DNA from: Gracilaria domingensis
Lineage: Eukaryota > Rhodophyta > Florideophyceae > Gracilariales > Gracilariaceae
Assembly: GCA_022539475.1 (NCBI GenBank)
Contig: VCMS01000030.1
Span: 392,595-456,594, forward strand
DNA: 64,000 nucleotides
Direction: 5' to 3'
Shown: one piece after another, positions 1 to 9,249 of the stretch
Layout of the letters: every line of letters starts with the position of its first letter
Position numbering within the stretch: position 1 is the stretch's first letter
Made by a program: the position numbers and the translations under genes
The notes under the pieces: generated by a model
What the model was told of the DNA's origin: nothing
Databases searched by the model: none
Seen by the model: only the letters and a program-made list of their open reading frames with translations

Positions 1-740
1 GCCCACACCTCACTCGCAGACCTCTGTGTTCGCGCTTCGCCATTCGTTCCCTTGCTAACTTGACTTGAACTGGAAACTTTAGTTGGTGGGGTGCTGGCCT
101 CCTGAGATTGATTACCCTTGGCTCCGTTTTCCCGTGCTACTTTGTTTTTCCCAGGATGGGCTGGGCCACTTTGTTGTTGAGCATTTGATGGTTCATTTGA
201 TGGTTTCGCACCATTTTGCTCGTGTGGCACTTGATCGGTCCTTTTTGTTTGGTTTTCAGGCTCGCTTCCTTTCTCAGCTCTCGACGATGGCTCATCATCA
301 GGCTTTTCGGCTTTTGTCTTCTCATTTTGTGGGACTTCATTCTTTTTTTCTCGTTTAGGTGCTGGTTGGAAAACAGAAGCCGAGTTGGACATGTTGCGTT
401 TGGAAAGGATGCTGGGACCTGCCTTCTTCGTGCTGTTCCATCCCTTGACGACTGCTTTTGGACGCTCTGTGTCGGTTGGTTTAGATGGCTCCCTTTTTGC
501 TGCATCATCGGGAGTCTTGGTCACACGCTTTGTTACGGCAGAATACACGGAAACGGGATCGCGTTGTGTTGACGCATTCTGAACCGATGGCTTGGTGTTC
601 CGTCCGTCTTTCGTTGTCTCAGGGTCAGATTCGGCGTTAGGGTTCGATTGCATGGCACGCACTATGCCAACTCGCAAGAGACGCGAAGCCTCTTCGACCG
701 CTTCTGTTATGGATGGAATTCTTAAAACATCAATAAACAT
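1..740 (-). CDS. 3' part of an unidentified gene, cut by the window edge
   Basis: An open minus-strand frame runs from an ATG at 740 off the left edge without a stop (about 246 codons visible). The first ~30 residues are ordered-looking (MFIDVLRIPSITEAVEEASR). The rest is hydrophilic and rich in Lys, Pro, Ser, Asn and Gln, typical of a disordered region. The frame stays open about 15 codons upstream of this ATG (reading KGRGYVRNPH before it) back to a TGA, so 740 may be an internal Met of an exon rather than the true start. I do not recognise the family. Shorter overlapping frames on both strands lack this compositional coherence. Confidence 0.5.
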   Translation of the reverse strand, partial: MFIDVLRIPSITEAVEEASRLLRVGIVRAMQSNPNAESDPETTKDGRNTKPSVQNASTQRDPVSVYSAVTKRVTKTPDDAAKREPSKPTDTERPKAVVKGWNSTKKAGPSILSKRNMSNSASVFQPAPKREKKNEVPQNEKTKAEKPDDEPSSRAEKGSEPENQTKRTDQVPHEQNGAKPSNEPSNAQQQSGPAHPGKNKVARENGAKGNQSQEASTPPTKVSSSSQVSKGTNGEARTQRSASEVW

Positions 741-2039
741 ATGTGGGTTCCTGACGTAGCCTCGTCCTTTCGTGATGGAGAATCACAGCAACAGTGATGA
801 GATTATGTTAGCAAATTATATTATGGGCCAATCTAGTGAATCGGGGTTTGCAGAACGAGAAACAAAGGAACTAACCTTCCGCAGCGGAGACAGCGCGAAC
901 ACGAGGATCTTTATGTACGCTGCTCATTGTAGAAGACGATTGTTGGGACTCAGTTCAAAGCGGAGCAATAAAAGGAGAGCGCAGTTGGGCAAGGATGCTG
1001 CGGGACAGTTTAACTACTCGAGTTGACCCTGCAAAACTTTTTTCTTCCGCTGGCGCTCTAGAACATTCACCTCTGGAGGGCAGTATTCGCTAGCTCTGCA
1101 AGCCGATAGAGCTGTACACCGCAACCCGAAGCAGGGTTAGTGAGAGCCACTCTGACAACGCGCGGGGCTTCCTCACCAGGAGTGACGTCACTTCCGACTC
1201 GAGAAGACACAAGCTGGTGGCAGCGCTCTACCCATACGGGTGCAGAAGTCTACTGTGAGCGTTTCTCGATTCGGCCGTGTGACGAGAGCAACGAAGGTAT
1301 GACGGCGCCGGGTTGTTGCTGCGCGGAGCGTCCTGAAATTCACGGGAATTTTTTGCACAGCCACAGCCTTGCAAGGCTTGCTACTGTATTTATACAGTAG
1401 TATAGTAATTACACGTTCAACCGGAACGACGAATTTTCACTGTTGCTCGTTGACGTAGTTAGACTTCTTGTCGCGGTTCAGAAACGAACTAACTCATGGG
1501 GAACGTTACCTTTACCTCGATCTAGGCGAAAGAAACGCTAGGCGCACTCCATTGACGAAGAAGTTCAAGGATGATGACAGGAATAGGTTCTATTCAATAG
1601 GGCTACAGGAAACCAGTAACGAGTACAGTCTTTGAACGACTACTCTTTTAGTCTGGCGTCGTGCAGCCCTACTCCTTTCATCCTCCTCGAACTCCTGGGA
1701 GCGTTTCATTGCTGTCCCGGCACTTAAATCATTCTGTCACGAAGAGAAGAAAGTAAGAAAGAAGAGCGCTTTTATATCAAACATGGCCTGCAGCATTTGT
1801 GCTTCTCTCTCCTAAGAAAGGCCAAATACTTCAACGGGTCGCTGTTAGAGCATGTCTATCATCGATTAGCATTAGTGTCGTACTTACAACAGGGACACAA
1901 GCAAAAACACAGTCAAAACACTGCTGTACCAATGACGAGTGGAAAATATGAGTAAGGTTAGGAGCGTTAGGATGCGCACAGGCTGGTGTTGGGTGTCTCA
2001 GCGCAAAGCTTCAAGTCAAATTATTGACCATTGACTACT
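741..2039. other. intergenic, no convincing gene
   Basis: Only short open frames occur here (an 84-codon plus frame at 772-1026 and an 86-codon frame at 1140-1400), without recognisable motifs. A small inverted repeat (arms of 8 bp, CTACTGTA/TACAGTAG) lies near 1380-1401. Nothing else stands out. Confidence 0.5.
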
Positions 2040-2105
2040 AATGTTCGAAACTCAAACGCAAAAACAACGTATCATACGTTGTTTTGCGTATGAGTTTCGA
2101 ACATT
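2040..2105. repeat. near-perfect palindrome 1 (about 32-bp arms)
   Basis: The left arm starts AATGTTCGAAACTC and the right arm ends GAGTTTCGAACATT. The arms pair along their whole length with one mismatch and one single-base bulge, and meet at a single central C (CGTATCATACG). With essentially no spacer it is a cruciform-type palindrome rather than a stem-loop with a normal loop. Confidence 0.9.
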
Positions 2106-2182
2106 GTGTGTTGCGGGCGTTAAAACGTTTCATGTACAGCATCATGCTGTACAAGAAACGTTTTATCGTCCGCAACACACAT
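2104..2182. repeat. near-perfect palindrome 2 (about 38-bp arms), abutting palindrome 1
   Basis: The arms TGTGTTGCGG...GTACAGCAT and ATGCTGTAC...CCGCAACACA pair with about three to four mismatches and again meet at one central C (AGCATCATGCT). It begins where palindrome 1 ends, so the two form a tandem pair of unrelated palindromes built on the same plan. Confidence 0.9.
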
Positions 2183-2854
2183 TGAAAGAGGCCCATTGGC
2201 GCCAAACACTTCAGCAGGTTGTCAAGCGTGACCCAAAAGTATTTGAAACACAAAGGCATGCATTCAATAGCATGCAAAAGAATTCGCTCTGACCTCGCGC
2301 AATCCTTGATGTTATATGTACATCCATGTCACTGAGAAAGACGGTTGTGTGTTATATAATACGATGGACCTGGAGGCAGACTCGCACGATATCTTTCCCA
2401 CCGAAACGAATGTAGAGGGATGACGATCATCCAGTCATCCGATGACCCTATCGCCTGGGAGAAACGCGTGGTCTGAGGAGGGATAAGATTAACTTTTTCC
2501 GCCCGTAGTAGTATGCGTAACGTTAGGTCCCTACGGACAGAGTTTTGATCCTGCAGATCTTTTGTTTGATTTTGTTCGAAGTTTTGCATTGGCGCGTGCC
2601 AGTAGATATTTATTCACGGCGCTCGTACAAAGCAACGTGGAAATGATCTTCGCGAGCGTTTCAATCTCCCATCCATATGCACTCGCTCAAAAGAACCGAT
2701 TTCCCCTGCAGCCCGCCGCGCTCAGCTCTCATCTGCAGCTGAATTCCAGACACCAGACTGCGGTTTCGGATGTGCCTGGACAGAATTAATGTCGTCACGA
2801 AAACATCTGCCCAGGTGAACATTTCGCAGCCGTCAGCTTCTTCAATTCGTTCAG
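2183..2854. other. intergenic, upstream region of the UVR/SnoaL-like gene
   Basis: It contains a TTGGCGCCAA palindrome near 2198 and short open frames with no recognisable domain. The plus frame at 2562-2789 has no homology I can name. The right part presumably carries the promoter and 5' UTR of the gene starting at 2855. Confidence 0.4.
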
Positions 2855-3558
2855 ATGCCGTTTCCAGCTTTCCTCTCCCCCTTCATACCACGAGCTCCTC
2901 AGTGCAATTCCAACACCATTGCACTGCTCAGACATCGATCGCGCAAGGTTCCCGCCCGAGGACGTGCTGCCGTCCGAAATGATCTCAGCCAAGAGCTTCC
3001 ACCAGATTCAAACTCTAATCCATTTCGAATCACGGAGCTACAGGAAAAGTTGGATGATGCGCTAGCTGCCGAGCAATACATATGTGCAGCAACCTTACGG
3101 GACCAATTACGAAGCGCAAAGAACGAAGATTATATTCATGTTCTGCAAACCTTGCTTCAGTACTACGACGCGTTTAACAATCATTCTAACGCCTTGCTCG
3201 TATGTGGCAACCACGTGATGACGTTACCTGTCAACATCCACTCACGCAAGTGCATCGCGGATACGAGGCGGTATTGCAAAGCTTTGAATCATTGTTCAAC
3301 ACCTTACCGCCGGACTTAAACATACAGGTTTCAGATGTAAGAATGCAGGCGTTTGGACAAGTTGCAATGGTGACATGTCTGGAGATTCCGCAGAGCAGCG
3401 TCTTGGATGGTATGGACAAAGGACTGATACAACAACATGGCCTTCTAAGTACGTCCATCTTTGAGAAACAGAGAGTTGCAGAAACTGATGACTTCGTGTA
3501 CTTGATGGTACACCATTCCAGCGCTCCAATAATTCAACGAGCTGCAGGGAACATTTAG
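2855..3558 (+). CDS. UVR-motif plus SnoaL-like domain protein, interrupted by a one-base frameshift
   Basis: The ATG at 2855 opens a Ser/Arg/Pro-rich leader resembling an organelle targeting peptide. It is followed by a UVR (UvrB/UvrC) motif around residues 60-95 (ELQEKLDDALAAEQYICAAT...RDQL), then the start of a SnoaL/NTF2-like fold (LLQYYDAFNNHSNAL). At 3196-3201 the reading frame must change. The expected Met-Trp step and the Asp-Asp-Val-Thr-Cys-His-Pro core of the SnoaL-like domain continue in the next frame (open through 3202-3558, ending GNI-stop). One missing base in the junction explains it; no intron fits. It is either a sequencing error, a recent null allele or a young pseudogene. 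The same domain pair occurs in chloroplast-type proteins of algae and plants; the function is unknown. Confidence 0.6.
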
Positions 3559-4143
3559 GTACGTGTAGACGAAACCAAATGTATTGTGGTTCTGCGTAAT
3601 GGGTTTTCGAGCTTTTCGTTAGTAGTATCTTAATTGCGCAACTTCACATTGTTCTTTTTGGATTACTGGGATCTCGGGGTGAGTTGTAAAACAAGGACCA
3701 GATTGCTAATACTTTCTGCTTTCGAGCAGGGCGGGCCGCTTTTTCTTACTACCTGTAAAGGATGTCTGCATATGAGCGAGAACAAGCTGCTGGAACTTTC
3801 GACTTTTGCGTGTTAAATGAAACGATAGAAGAAAACCGCCACAATGTAAAAAGGATTTGCCTCCGCGCCAAAAATGCTTGCTAACCAACAGACACTCGAC
3901 CTCATCTGCACCAGCCGCTTTGAGAAAAGAGAAGCAAGGACAAGTGGAATTGCGTTTACTCCGGTGCACTTGTGCCCCCAGTGTTCGTTTGTTCATGGAG
4001 AAAACGACGTTTACTGTTTAGCTTTTAGAAACACGTTACAGCGTGATGGCTCCTACCCGGAAGGAAATCATGAGTCTATTGAACAACCGTTCTAGTTTTC
4101 ATCACCATCGCAGGCAGTTTCACACTGTTCAGAGAGAATATGT
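3559..4143. other. intergenic between convergent genes
   Basis: This is shared 3' flank of the UVR/SnoaL-like gene and the lactonase gene. Only short frames without recognisable features occur. Nothing else seen. Confidence 0.4.
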
Positions 4144-5340
4144 TCAAAACTGTAACACGGAAGTTGGAGTAGTCACATTCGCTGACAATGAAACATATGA
4201 GCGCAGCATGCCCGAGCCCCTCTCCCTTTCCACGAAAACCAAGTTGTCTGTGTCTCGGTTGACAATGGCGACGAAGCTTACACACGCGTTTCGATACGAA
4301 ACGTTCTCAATGACAAAAAAGTCACGAGGATGAACTCCAAAAGAACTCCACTCACCGAGGCGAGCGTGTATGTCACCTGTTCGCGCATCAAGTCTATATG
4401 CCACAATCTTACCAAGTTCCGTATCAGGAAATCTTACCGATACATACAAAAAGCGTCCATCTTCAGTAACTCTGATCGCTGCGGCGGAGACTTCTTCCCC
4501 AACAGCGTACGGAAACAAGTTGTGTCGATCACAAATCGAAAGACTGGATCCACACGTGCCGTATCGCAGCGTAACCACAGAAAGAGATATCTCATTCACC
4601 ACGTAAACGGTGCTACTTTGCTGATGCAGCGCGGCGTGACGAGGTCCATCCGCCGGTTCAAAGGTAACGTTGGCTGCTAGAGAGAGCTTTCCGGTTTGAG
4701 GAGCAACATCGAAAAGCAGCACCATGTCAGATCCCAAATCCGGAACGAGCAGACCGTTACGGTACGGTAACACCATATGTGGATGGGGAGATTCAAACTG
4801 CCAGTACGTCTCGGAAAGGGACGGGGTACGAAGAGACGATGCGAATGAAGCTGGGACATGGTAACTGTCCAGGAAGGTAAGACCGTCATCGTCAGATAGT
4901 AACGTGGAAACGGCCCCCTCAAAGTTGGCCACTGCGACGATGCGATCGGAAAACTTGGTGATGTGAGTGGCGGCCGAGGCATTGGTGGTGGTGGACACGG
5001 AAGTCATGAACGGGGGATAGCTCAATGACGAGACGCGAGTAGCCGTGGCGTCAGGGTTCTCATTGGCGGCGTAGATGTGAGAAGAATCAATGGCTAGATA
5101 CGACGGGTTGGTGGACACAATGGGTGGGGAAAGTGTGGAGAAAAGCTGGAGTTGATCTGCGTGATACGTGAAGATGGAGACTCCGTGTCCGGCAGAAGTC
5201 GGCAACCAAGGCTGCGAGGTGTAGCTTCCGACGGCAAGCTGAATGCTGGATGGACAATTGGGATTAGAGGCGCCCGCACGAGGAGCAAAGAGGGAAAGGA
5301 GGGGAAGTAGGAGCGCAGGACTAAAGGAAGAGAGGGTCAT
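4144..5340 (-). CDS. secreted lactonase-family (6-phosphogluconolactonase-like) beta-propeller protein
   Basis: The ATG is at 5340 and the protein has 398 residues. It begins with a signal peptide (MTLSSFSPALLLPLLSLFAPRAGA, cleavage probably after AGA). The body has repeated propeller blades of the lactonase/YbhE type (PF10282): VGSYTS near the start, then PHPHMVLPYRNGLLVPDLGSD and GPRHAALH in the middle, and VTEDGRFLYVSVR and HPRDFFV later. These HPH, DLG and GPRH patterns are typical of cycloisomerase-2/Pgl-type seven-bladed propellers. The family hydrolyses lactones (6-phosphogluconolactone, carboxymuconolactone). The signal peptide and several N-x-S/T sites put this one in the secretory route, so its substrate is probably not the cytosolic pentose-phosphate lactone. 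It is divergent from the amidase gene that follows. Confidence 0.8.
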   Translation of the reverse strand: MTLSSFSPALLLPLLSLFAPRAGASNPNCPSSIQLAVGSYTSQPWLPTSAGHGVSIFTYHADQLQLFSTLSPPIVSTNPSYLAIDSSHIYAANENPDATATRVSSLSYPPFMTSVSTTTNASAATHITKFSDRIVAVANFEGAVSTLLSDDDGLTFLDSYHVPASFASSLRTPSLSETYWQFESPHPHMVLPYRNGLLVPDLGSDMVLLFDVAPQTGKLSLAANVTFEPADGPRHAALHQQSSTVYVVNEISLSVVTLRYGTCGSSLSICDRHNLFPYAVGEEVSAAAIRVTEDGRFLYVSVRFPDTELGKIVAYRLDARTGDIHARLGEWSSFGVHPRDFFVIENVSYRNACVSFVAIVNRDTDNLVFVERERGSGMLRSYVSLSANVTTPTSVLQF

Positions 5341-5852
5341 GTGGAAGACTGGAGGACTCGACTGGTGCTACGAGAACCTTGCAACTTGCAAGCAGACTCG
5401 ATACGATTTATAAACGGGGGAAACGTGGGTTCGGCCTGGTGAGAGCTGCTACACGCATATCTATCCTTCGGAGCATAACCAACGTATGTTTATCTTTGTA
5501 CGAGCGTCATGATGCAGCCGTTTAAACTTGGAAGCGGAGAAAGTTTGCCAGCTCCTGGCTCTTGAGCCGCTGGCTGTCCTTCGCGGAAAGTCACCTGGAA
5601 GGTTCCTCTTTTCATGTTTTGCTCTTTTCACACCTTCACGTCTCGCGGAAAAGGAAACAGCCAATCACAGCCAACCACGCGGAGGCGTGCGTCTACTTGC
5701 CCCGTGGCCGGACCCGCTGTGCTCAACGTGGCACCGTCTCTCCACATGATGATCAGGGCTCCAGCGCGTTGCCGCGCGTCTGCCGCACAATCGACAGATG
5801 CGCCGGTGCGCGCAGGGGTGAGCCGCTCACCGTGAGCGCATCTGTCGCCGCC
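5341..5852. promoter_or_regulatory. divergent intergenic promoter region, lactonase/amidase
   Basis: The two start codons face away from each other, so both promoters must lie in this 512-bp stretch. The amidase frame is open here back to 5562, but that extension is low-complexity and is followed by a much better start context at 5853. No defined factor site could be assigned. Confidence 0.5.
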
Positions 5853-6698
5853 ATGGCGCCCACAGTCGCCATTGCGCAGATGACCTGCACGCCCTCCATC
5901 GAGCACAACCTCCGCACCGCCTCCGACCTCGTCGCCCAAGCCGCCCAGCAGTCCGCCTCCTTCCTCTGCCTCCCGGAATGCGTCGACTACGTCGCCGCCA
6001 CGCCCCAACAGTCACTCTCGCTGGCCACCCCACTCAGCTCCAACCCCGTCGTCACTCGTCTGCAATCGCTCGCCACCCAGCACAACCTATGGATCTCCGT
6101 CGGCGGCATCCACGAACTCAGCGCCACCGATTCTTCTCGCATCTACAACACGCATCTCATTCTAGCGCCGTCTGAAACCACTCCGCGCGCCGTTTATCGA
6201 AAGCTGCATCTCTTCGACGCCCGACTGCCGTCGGGAGTCGTGTCGGAGCATCACACAACCGACGCCGGTCATGAGCTTGTCATCTGTCGAGACACACCCC
6301 TGGGCAACATTGGGGTCACTACCTGCTACGACGTTCGCTTCGCCGAGCAATACATCGCCTTACGACACGCCGGTGCGCACACAATTTTAGTCCCGTCTGC
6401 CTTTTTTGTTCCCACCGGCCGTGCACATTGGCACGTTTTGCTGCGAGCTCGAGCCATTGAGACGCAATGTTTCGTGGCCGCCGCAGCGCAGACGGGCCGT
6501 CATCACGAGAAGAGGGAGAGTTATGGTCATGCCTTGCTGGTAGGACCTTACGGAGATGTTCTAGTAGACGCTGCAAATCAAAGCCCGGTTGTGCGCGTTG
6601 CCGAGGTCGACTTGTCTCAGCTGCAGCGCGTGCGTGATGCAATGCCTTGCGTTCGCCATCGTCGCACAGACGTTTTGGGGCCTGTAGCTCATGTGTGA
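5853..6698 (+). CDS. NIT1: Nit1-like carbon-nitrogen hydrolase (deaminated glutathione amidase type)
   Basis: This 281-residue nitrilase-superfamily enzyme shows the Glu-Lys-Cys catalytic triad in order: Glu in FLCLPECVDYV, Lys in VYRKLHLFD and Cys in VTTCYDVRFAEQY. The YRKLHLFD and CYDVRF signatures and the length are typical of the Nit1/Nit2 branch, which hydrolyses omega-amides such as deaminated glutathione in cytosol and mitochondria. I chose the ATG at 5853 because it sits in GCCGCCATGGCG and starts the domain directly (APTVAIAQMTC); the upstream in-frame extension from 5562 has no family counterpart. It ends 69 bp before the convergent GH47-like gene. Confidence 0.88.
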   Translation: MAPTVAIAQMTCTPSIEHNLRTASDLVAQAAQQSASFLCLPECVDYVAATPQQSLSLATPLSSNPVVTRLQSLATQHNLWISVGGIHELSATDSSRIYNTHLILAPSETTPRAVYRKLHLFDARLPSGVVSEHHTTDAGHELVICRDTPLGNIGVTTCYDVRFAEQYIALRHAGAHTILVPSAFFVPTGRAHWHVLLRARAIETQCFVAAAAQTGRHHEKRESYGHALLVGPYGDVLVDAANQSPVVRVAEVDLSQLQRVRDAMPCVRHRRTDVLGPVAHV

Positions 6699-6767
6699 AG
6701 CTTCTCCAGCTCATGCGCCGACAACTTTACGTCTATTTTGTTTTCCAGTGTAGTGTACATTGCTTGT

Positions 6768-8612
6768 TTATCTTATCAGCTCTGTCGCACAGTTGTTGAT
6801 CGCACCCAACCCAGGAGTTACAACCAGCGCGTGACCAGCTCTGTTGAACACCCATTGATCAAGTGGCAGCGTTTCTGTATTCGTAAACGTCAGAAACAAG
6901 AACCTCAGAGTCGAACCGATAAACTCACTCGGCATCAAGTCCCCCTTCGTGATATTCCCAATTGTGTACTCCTCCAGCACAGTAAACGCCCCATTGTTTA
7001 ACCCGCATTCTTTCGTTATGTTCAAGAAGATTCTCCATGCCGTTTCTCTGTAGTACTCATCACTCGTAGAACGCCACATGTAGAACAGTGCCTCAACTAG
7101 ATCAGCTTGTAACCGATATGCACCCTTCGTGATCCAAACTTTTCCGTTATACCTTGCTGAATCTCCACCTAACCCACCGGGAAACTGTTCATACATCCTG
7201 ATACAAGACTTTGTGATACTCTCTGCTACATCTCTCCACTGCTCTTCTCTTCTTTCTGAGATTTCTTTGTGCTGAGCGGCGATGTGGAACACTGCAGGTA
7301 AGTAACACATAGATTGTTCTACAACCGCATCATTCGTTTCACTTGCAGTGTCCAATGCCCGCAGGTAAAGGTCACCAGTAGACGCTTCCTGAATAGATCT
7401 CTTCAGTAACATGTGCATAGAAGCATCTAACGGGAAACGATATGTGGCCTCGCACCCGCCGCCTTGTCTCCAAGCCTTAGTCAGATATTCATAAAATCCC
7501 CTTGCATGTCCGGTAAACGTTGCTGTAGTGTCAATCGCCGGCCCAGCCCCTATTGCAATCACTGCGCTTTGCCACAATTCCACCATATACGCATAATATG
7601 AGTGAATCGTTCTAAAACGAGAGTTTTGATATACAGTTGATTCTTCATCTTCTTCATCGTCGTCCACATCAAAATTAACACTTCGGCCCTCAATCTCATC
7701 AGAGATATGCTCTCTCAGCAAGCGCGGACCAGCTTCGACCACAGCTTGTACTGCACGATCCGCCTTGCATCGCAACTGCCTTAGTTCGGGTCTGAGAGTG
7801 TGGAACGCAAGAGCCCGGAATTCCAAAGATATTCCAGCCGCTGCCGATTGCGAAGTTTGAGTTCCCTTGCAAACGTTAGCAGCGTCAAAAGTGCCGTTGC
7901 GGAAACCTGCCAATCGACATAGTGGGTATGGCACTCCGTTCAGGGTGTCAAACGCAGGAGCGAGCCGCGCCGCAAGAATTTCGGCCTTGTCGAGGAAGAT
8001 CGGATCACCTGCAATTTGGTAGGAGGAGAGCAAGGCTCCCAAAATTCTTGTTGTAACCTCATGAACGTTCAAAAACTCGCTGATTTCCACGTTGAAATGA
8101 CGGTCAACCCATTCACGGGCACGCTCATAAGGTTCCATTAAGCCCATTATATACAGAGTAGGAATCGCTTCGATTATGGTTGCCCCTAGACCGAAAACGT
8201 CTGAGCCCTTTTCGGAACGAGGTCGAAGAAAGTCCGAGCCCCACGCATGCCTTTCGTACTCTTGCCATGAACTGAGCGCAGCCTGGCGCAGGATGAGCAA
8301 TCGCTGTTCGTTGAGATGTTCGCTACCTGTATCCAAAACTGGCGGGATGAAGGAACCGACCGGAACGGCGGTGAGGCATGTGTCAATGCGAGTACAGCCG
8401 CATTTGTGACTGTCCTCATCTCCAAGAGCATGTTCTCGACTCGCTTGCTCTAAAGCAGCCGGCGGAGGGGACGTTCCCAGCGAAGTGAGGAAAAGAGCAA
8501 ATCCGAGCGAGACAAAGATTGCAAATACTGTAGTGCGAGTTAACAACAAGTATAGAATGCGGAGCAGAGTGAAGCGAAGAGTGTGTTTTGCTGGCTTTGC
8601 GAGAACACGCAT
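6768..8612 (-). CDS. GH47 (class I alpha-mannosidase) family type II membrane protein with altered catalytic residues
   Basis: The first ATG in frame is at 8612; the extension to 8690 has only a TTG and is closed upstream by TAA. The protein has 614 residues: a basic N-terminus, a membrane anchor at about residues 15-45, an acidic stem, then a GH47 (alpha/alpha)7 barrel. Family hallmarks are YERHAWGSDFLRP, GATIIEAIPTLYIMGL, EVTTRILGALLSSY, FYEYLTKAW, LVEALFYMWR and DQWVFNRAGHAL. Compared with active ER mannosidase I, the acid Glu is kept (E185). The general-base Asp of GADS is Arg (R371), the Glu of LRPE is Asp (D504) and the calcium-binding Thr of NTEAH is Arg (R591). A conventional mannosidase is therefore unlikely; a lectin-like or regulatory glycoprotein role in the ER/Golgi is inferred. 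An acidic run (DVDDDEEDEE) is inserted mid-domain. Confidence 0.82.
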   Translation of the reverse strand: MRVLAKPAKHTLRFTLLRILYLLLTRTTVFAIFVSLGFALFLTSLGTSPPPAALEQASREHALGDEDSHKCGCTRIDTCLTAVPVGSFIPPVLDTGSEHLNEQRLLILRQAALSSWQEYERHAWGSDFLRPRSEKGSDVFGLGATIIEAIPTLYIMGLMEPYERAREWVDRHFNVEISEFLNVHEVTTRILGALLSSYQIAGDPIFLDKAEILAARLAPAFDTLNGVPYPLCRLAGFRNGTFDAANVCKGTQTSQSAAAGISLEFRALAFHTLRPELRQLRCKADRAVQAVVEAGPRLLREHISDEIEGRSVNFDVDDDEEDEESTVYQNSRFRTIHSYYAYMVELWQSAVIAIGAGPAIDTTATFTGHARGFYEYLTKAWRQGGGCEATYRFPLDASMHMLLKRSIQEASTGDLYLRALDTASETNDAVVEQSMCYLPAVFHIAAQHKEISERREEQWRDVAESITKSCIRMYEQFPGGLGGDSARYNGKVWITKGAYRLQADLVEALFYMWRSTSDEYYRETAWRIFLNITKECGLNNGAFTVLEEYTIGNITKGDLMPSEFIGSTLRFLFLTFTNTETLPLDQWVFNRAGHALVVTPGLGAINNCATELIR

Positions 8613-9249
8613 CTTTAGTAGAGAATGGGCATGCCATGGTGAAGAAAGAACGAAGAGCGGTACGTGCCGTCGGGAGCAAGCTCGACCCAAGGCGAGAGTG
8701 TCATGGCGGCCTTATCGACATCGCTTTTGGTCCAATCGCTCGGGATCAGTAGATACTGTAGAAACCACTCTCCTCAGCTCCGTGGATCTAAGATATGTGC
8801 TCTCGACTTCATCGTTTTGTGAACTGCGGTGAACCACGGGCCGTAGGCTTCGTGCCGGGGGCCTCTTCATCCAGCAGCGACATGTTGTCAAAAGTGCGAA
8901 GGCAAAACATAGGTCTAACCTAATACGGTCTGACCGCCACTCAGCGGCCGGCAGCGCGCCAGCGCGCGCACGTGGCAACTGTCGTTGCTGGAGCACGCGC
9001 CGCCAGCGGCAGCAGACACATGCCCACGAGGGGGACATCTGCTTCTGTGCCGGTCATGCCTTGGGCGCCTTGTCCCCGGCATTGTAGAAGCGCCCCCGCC
9101 ACCGCGAAGCGCTCCGACTCGCACTAGACGCCGTGCTGCGGGCCGTGATAAGCCAGTGCTACGGTTGATCAAAGTCGACCATCCGCTTCGTACCGCCGCT
9201 GCGATGAGAATACCAGGCACCAATTCATCCGCGCATCACCCCTCCCTCC
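8613..9249. promoter_or_regulatory. divergent intergenic region, GH47-like/deubiquitinase
   Basis: It is 637 bp between divergent start codons, GC-rich in its right half (8930-9130). It must hold both promoters and 5' UTRs. Open frames here are low-complexity Arg/Pro frames and were not accepted as genes. Confidence 0.45.

Noticed and set aside
2040-2182. Tandem pre-miRNA hairpins
   Set aside because: The arms pair to the very centre, with no usable terminal loop and very few mismatches. This fits cruciform-type palindromes better than processed precursors.
5562-5852. N-terminal extension of the amidase gene
   Set aside because: Low-complexity extension without counterpart in Nit1 proteins; the ATG at 5853 has a far better context and fits the domain start.
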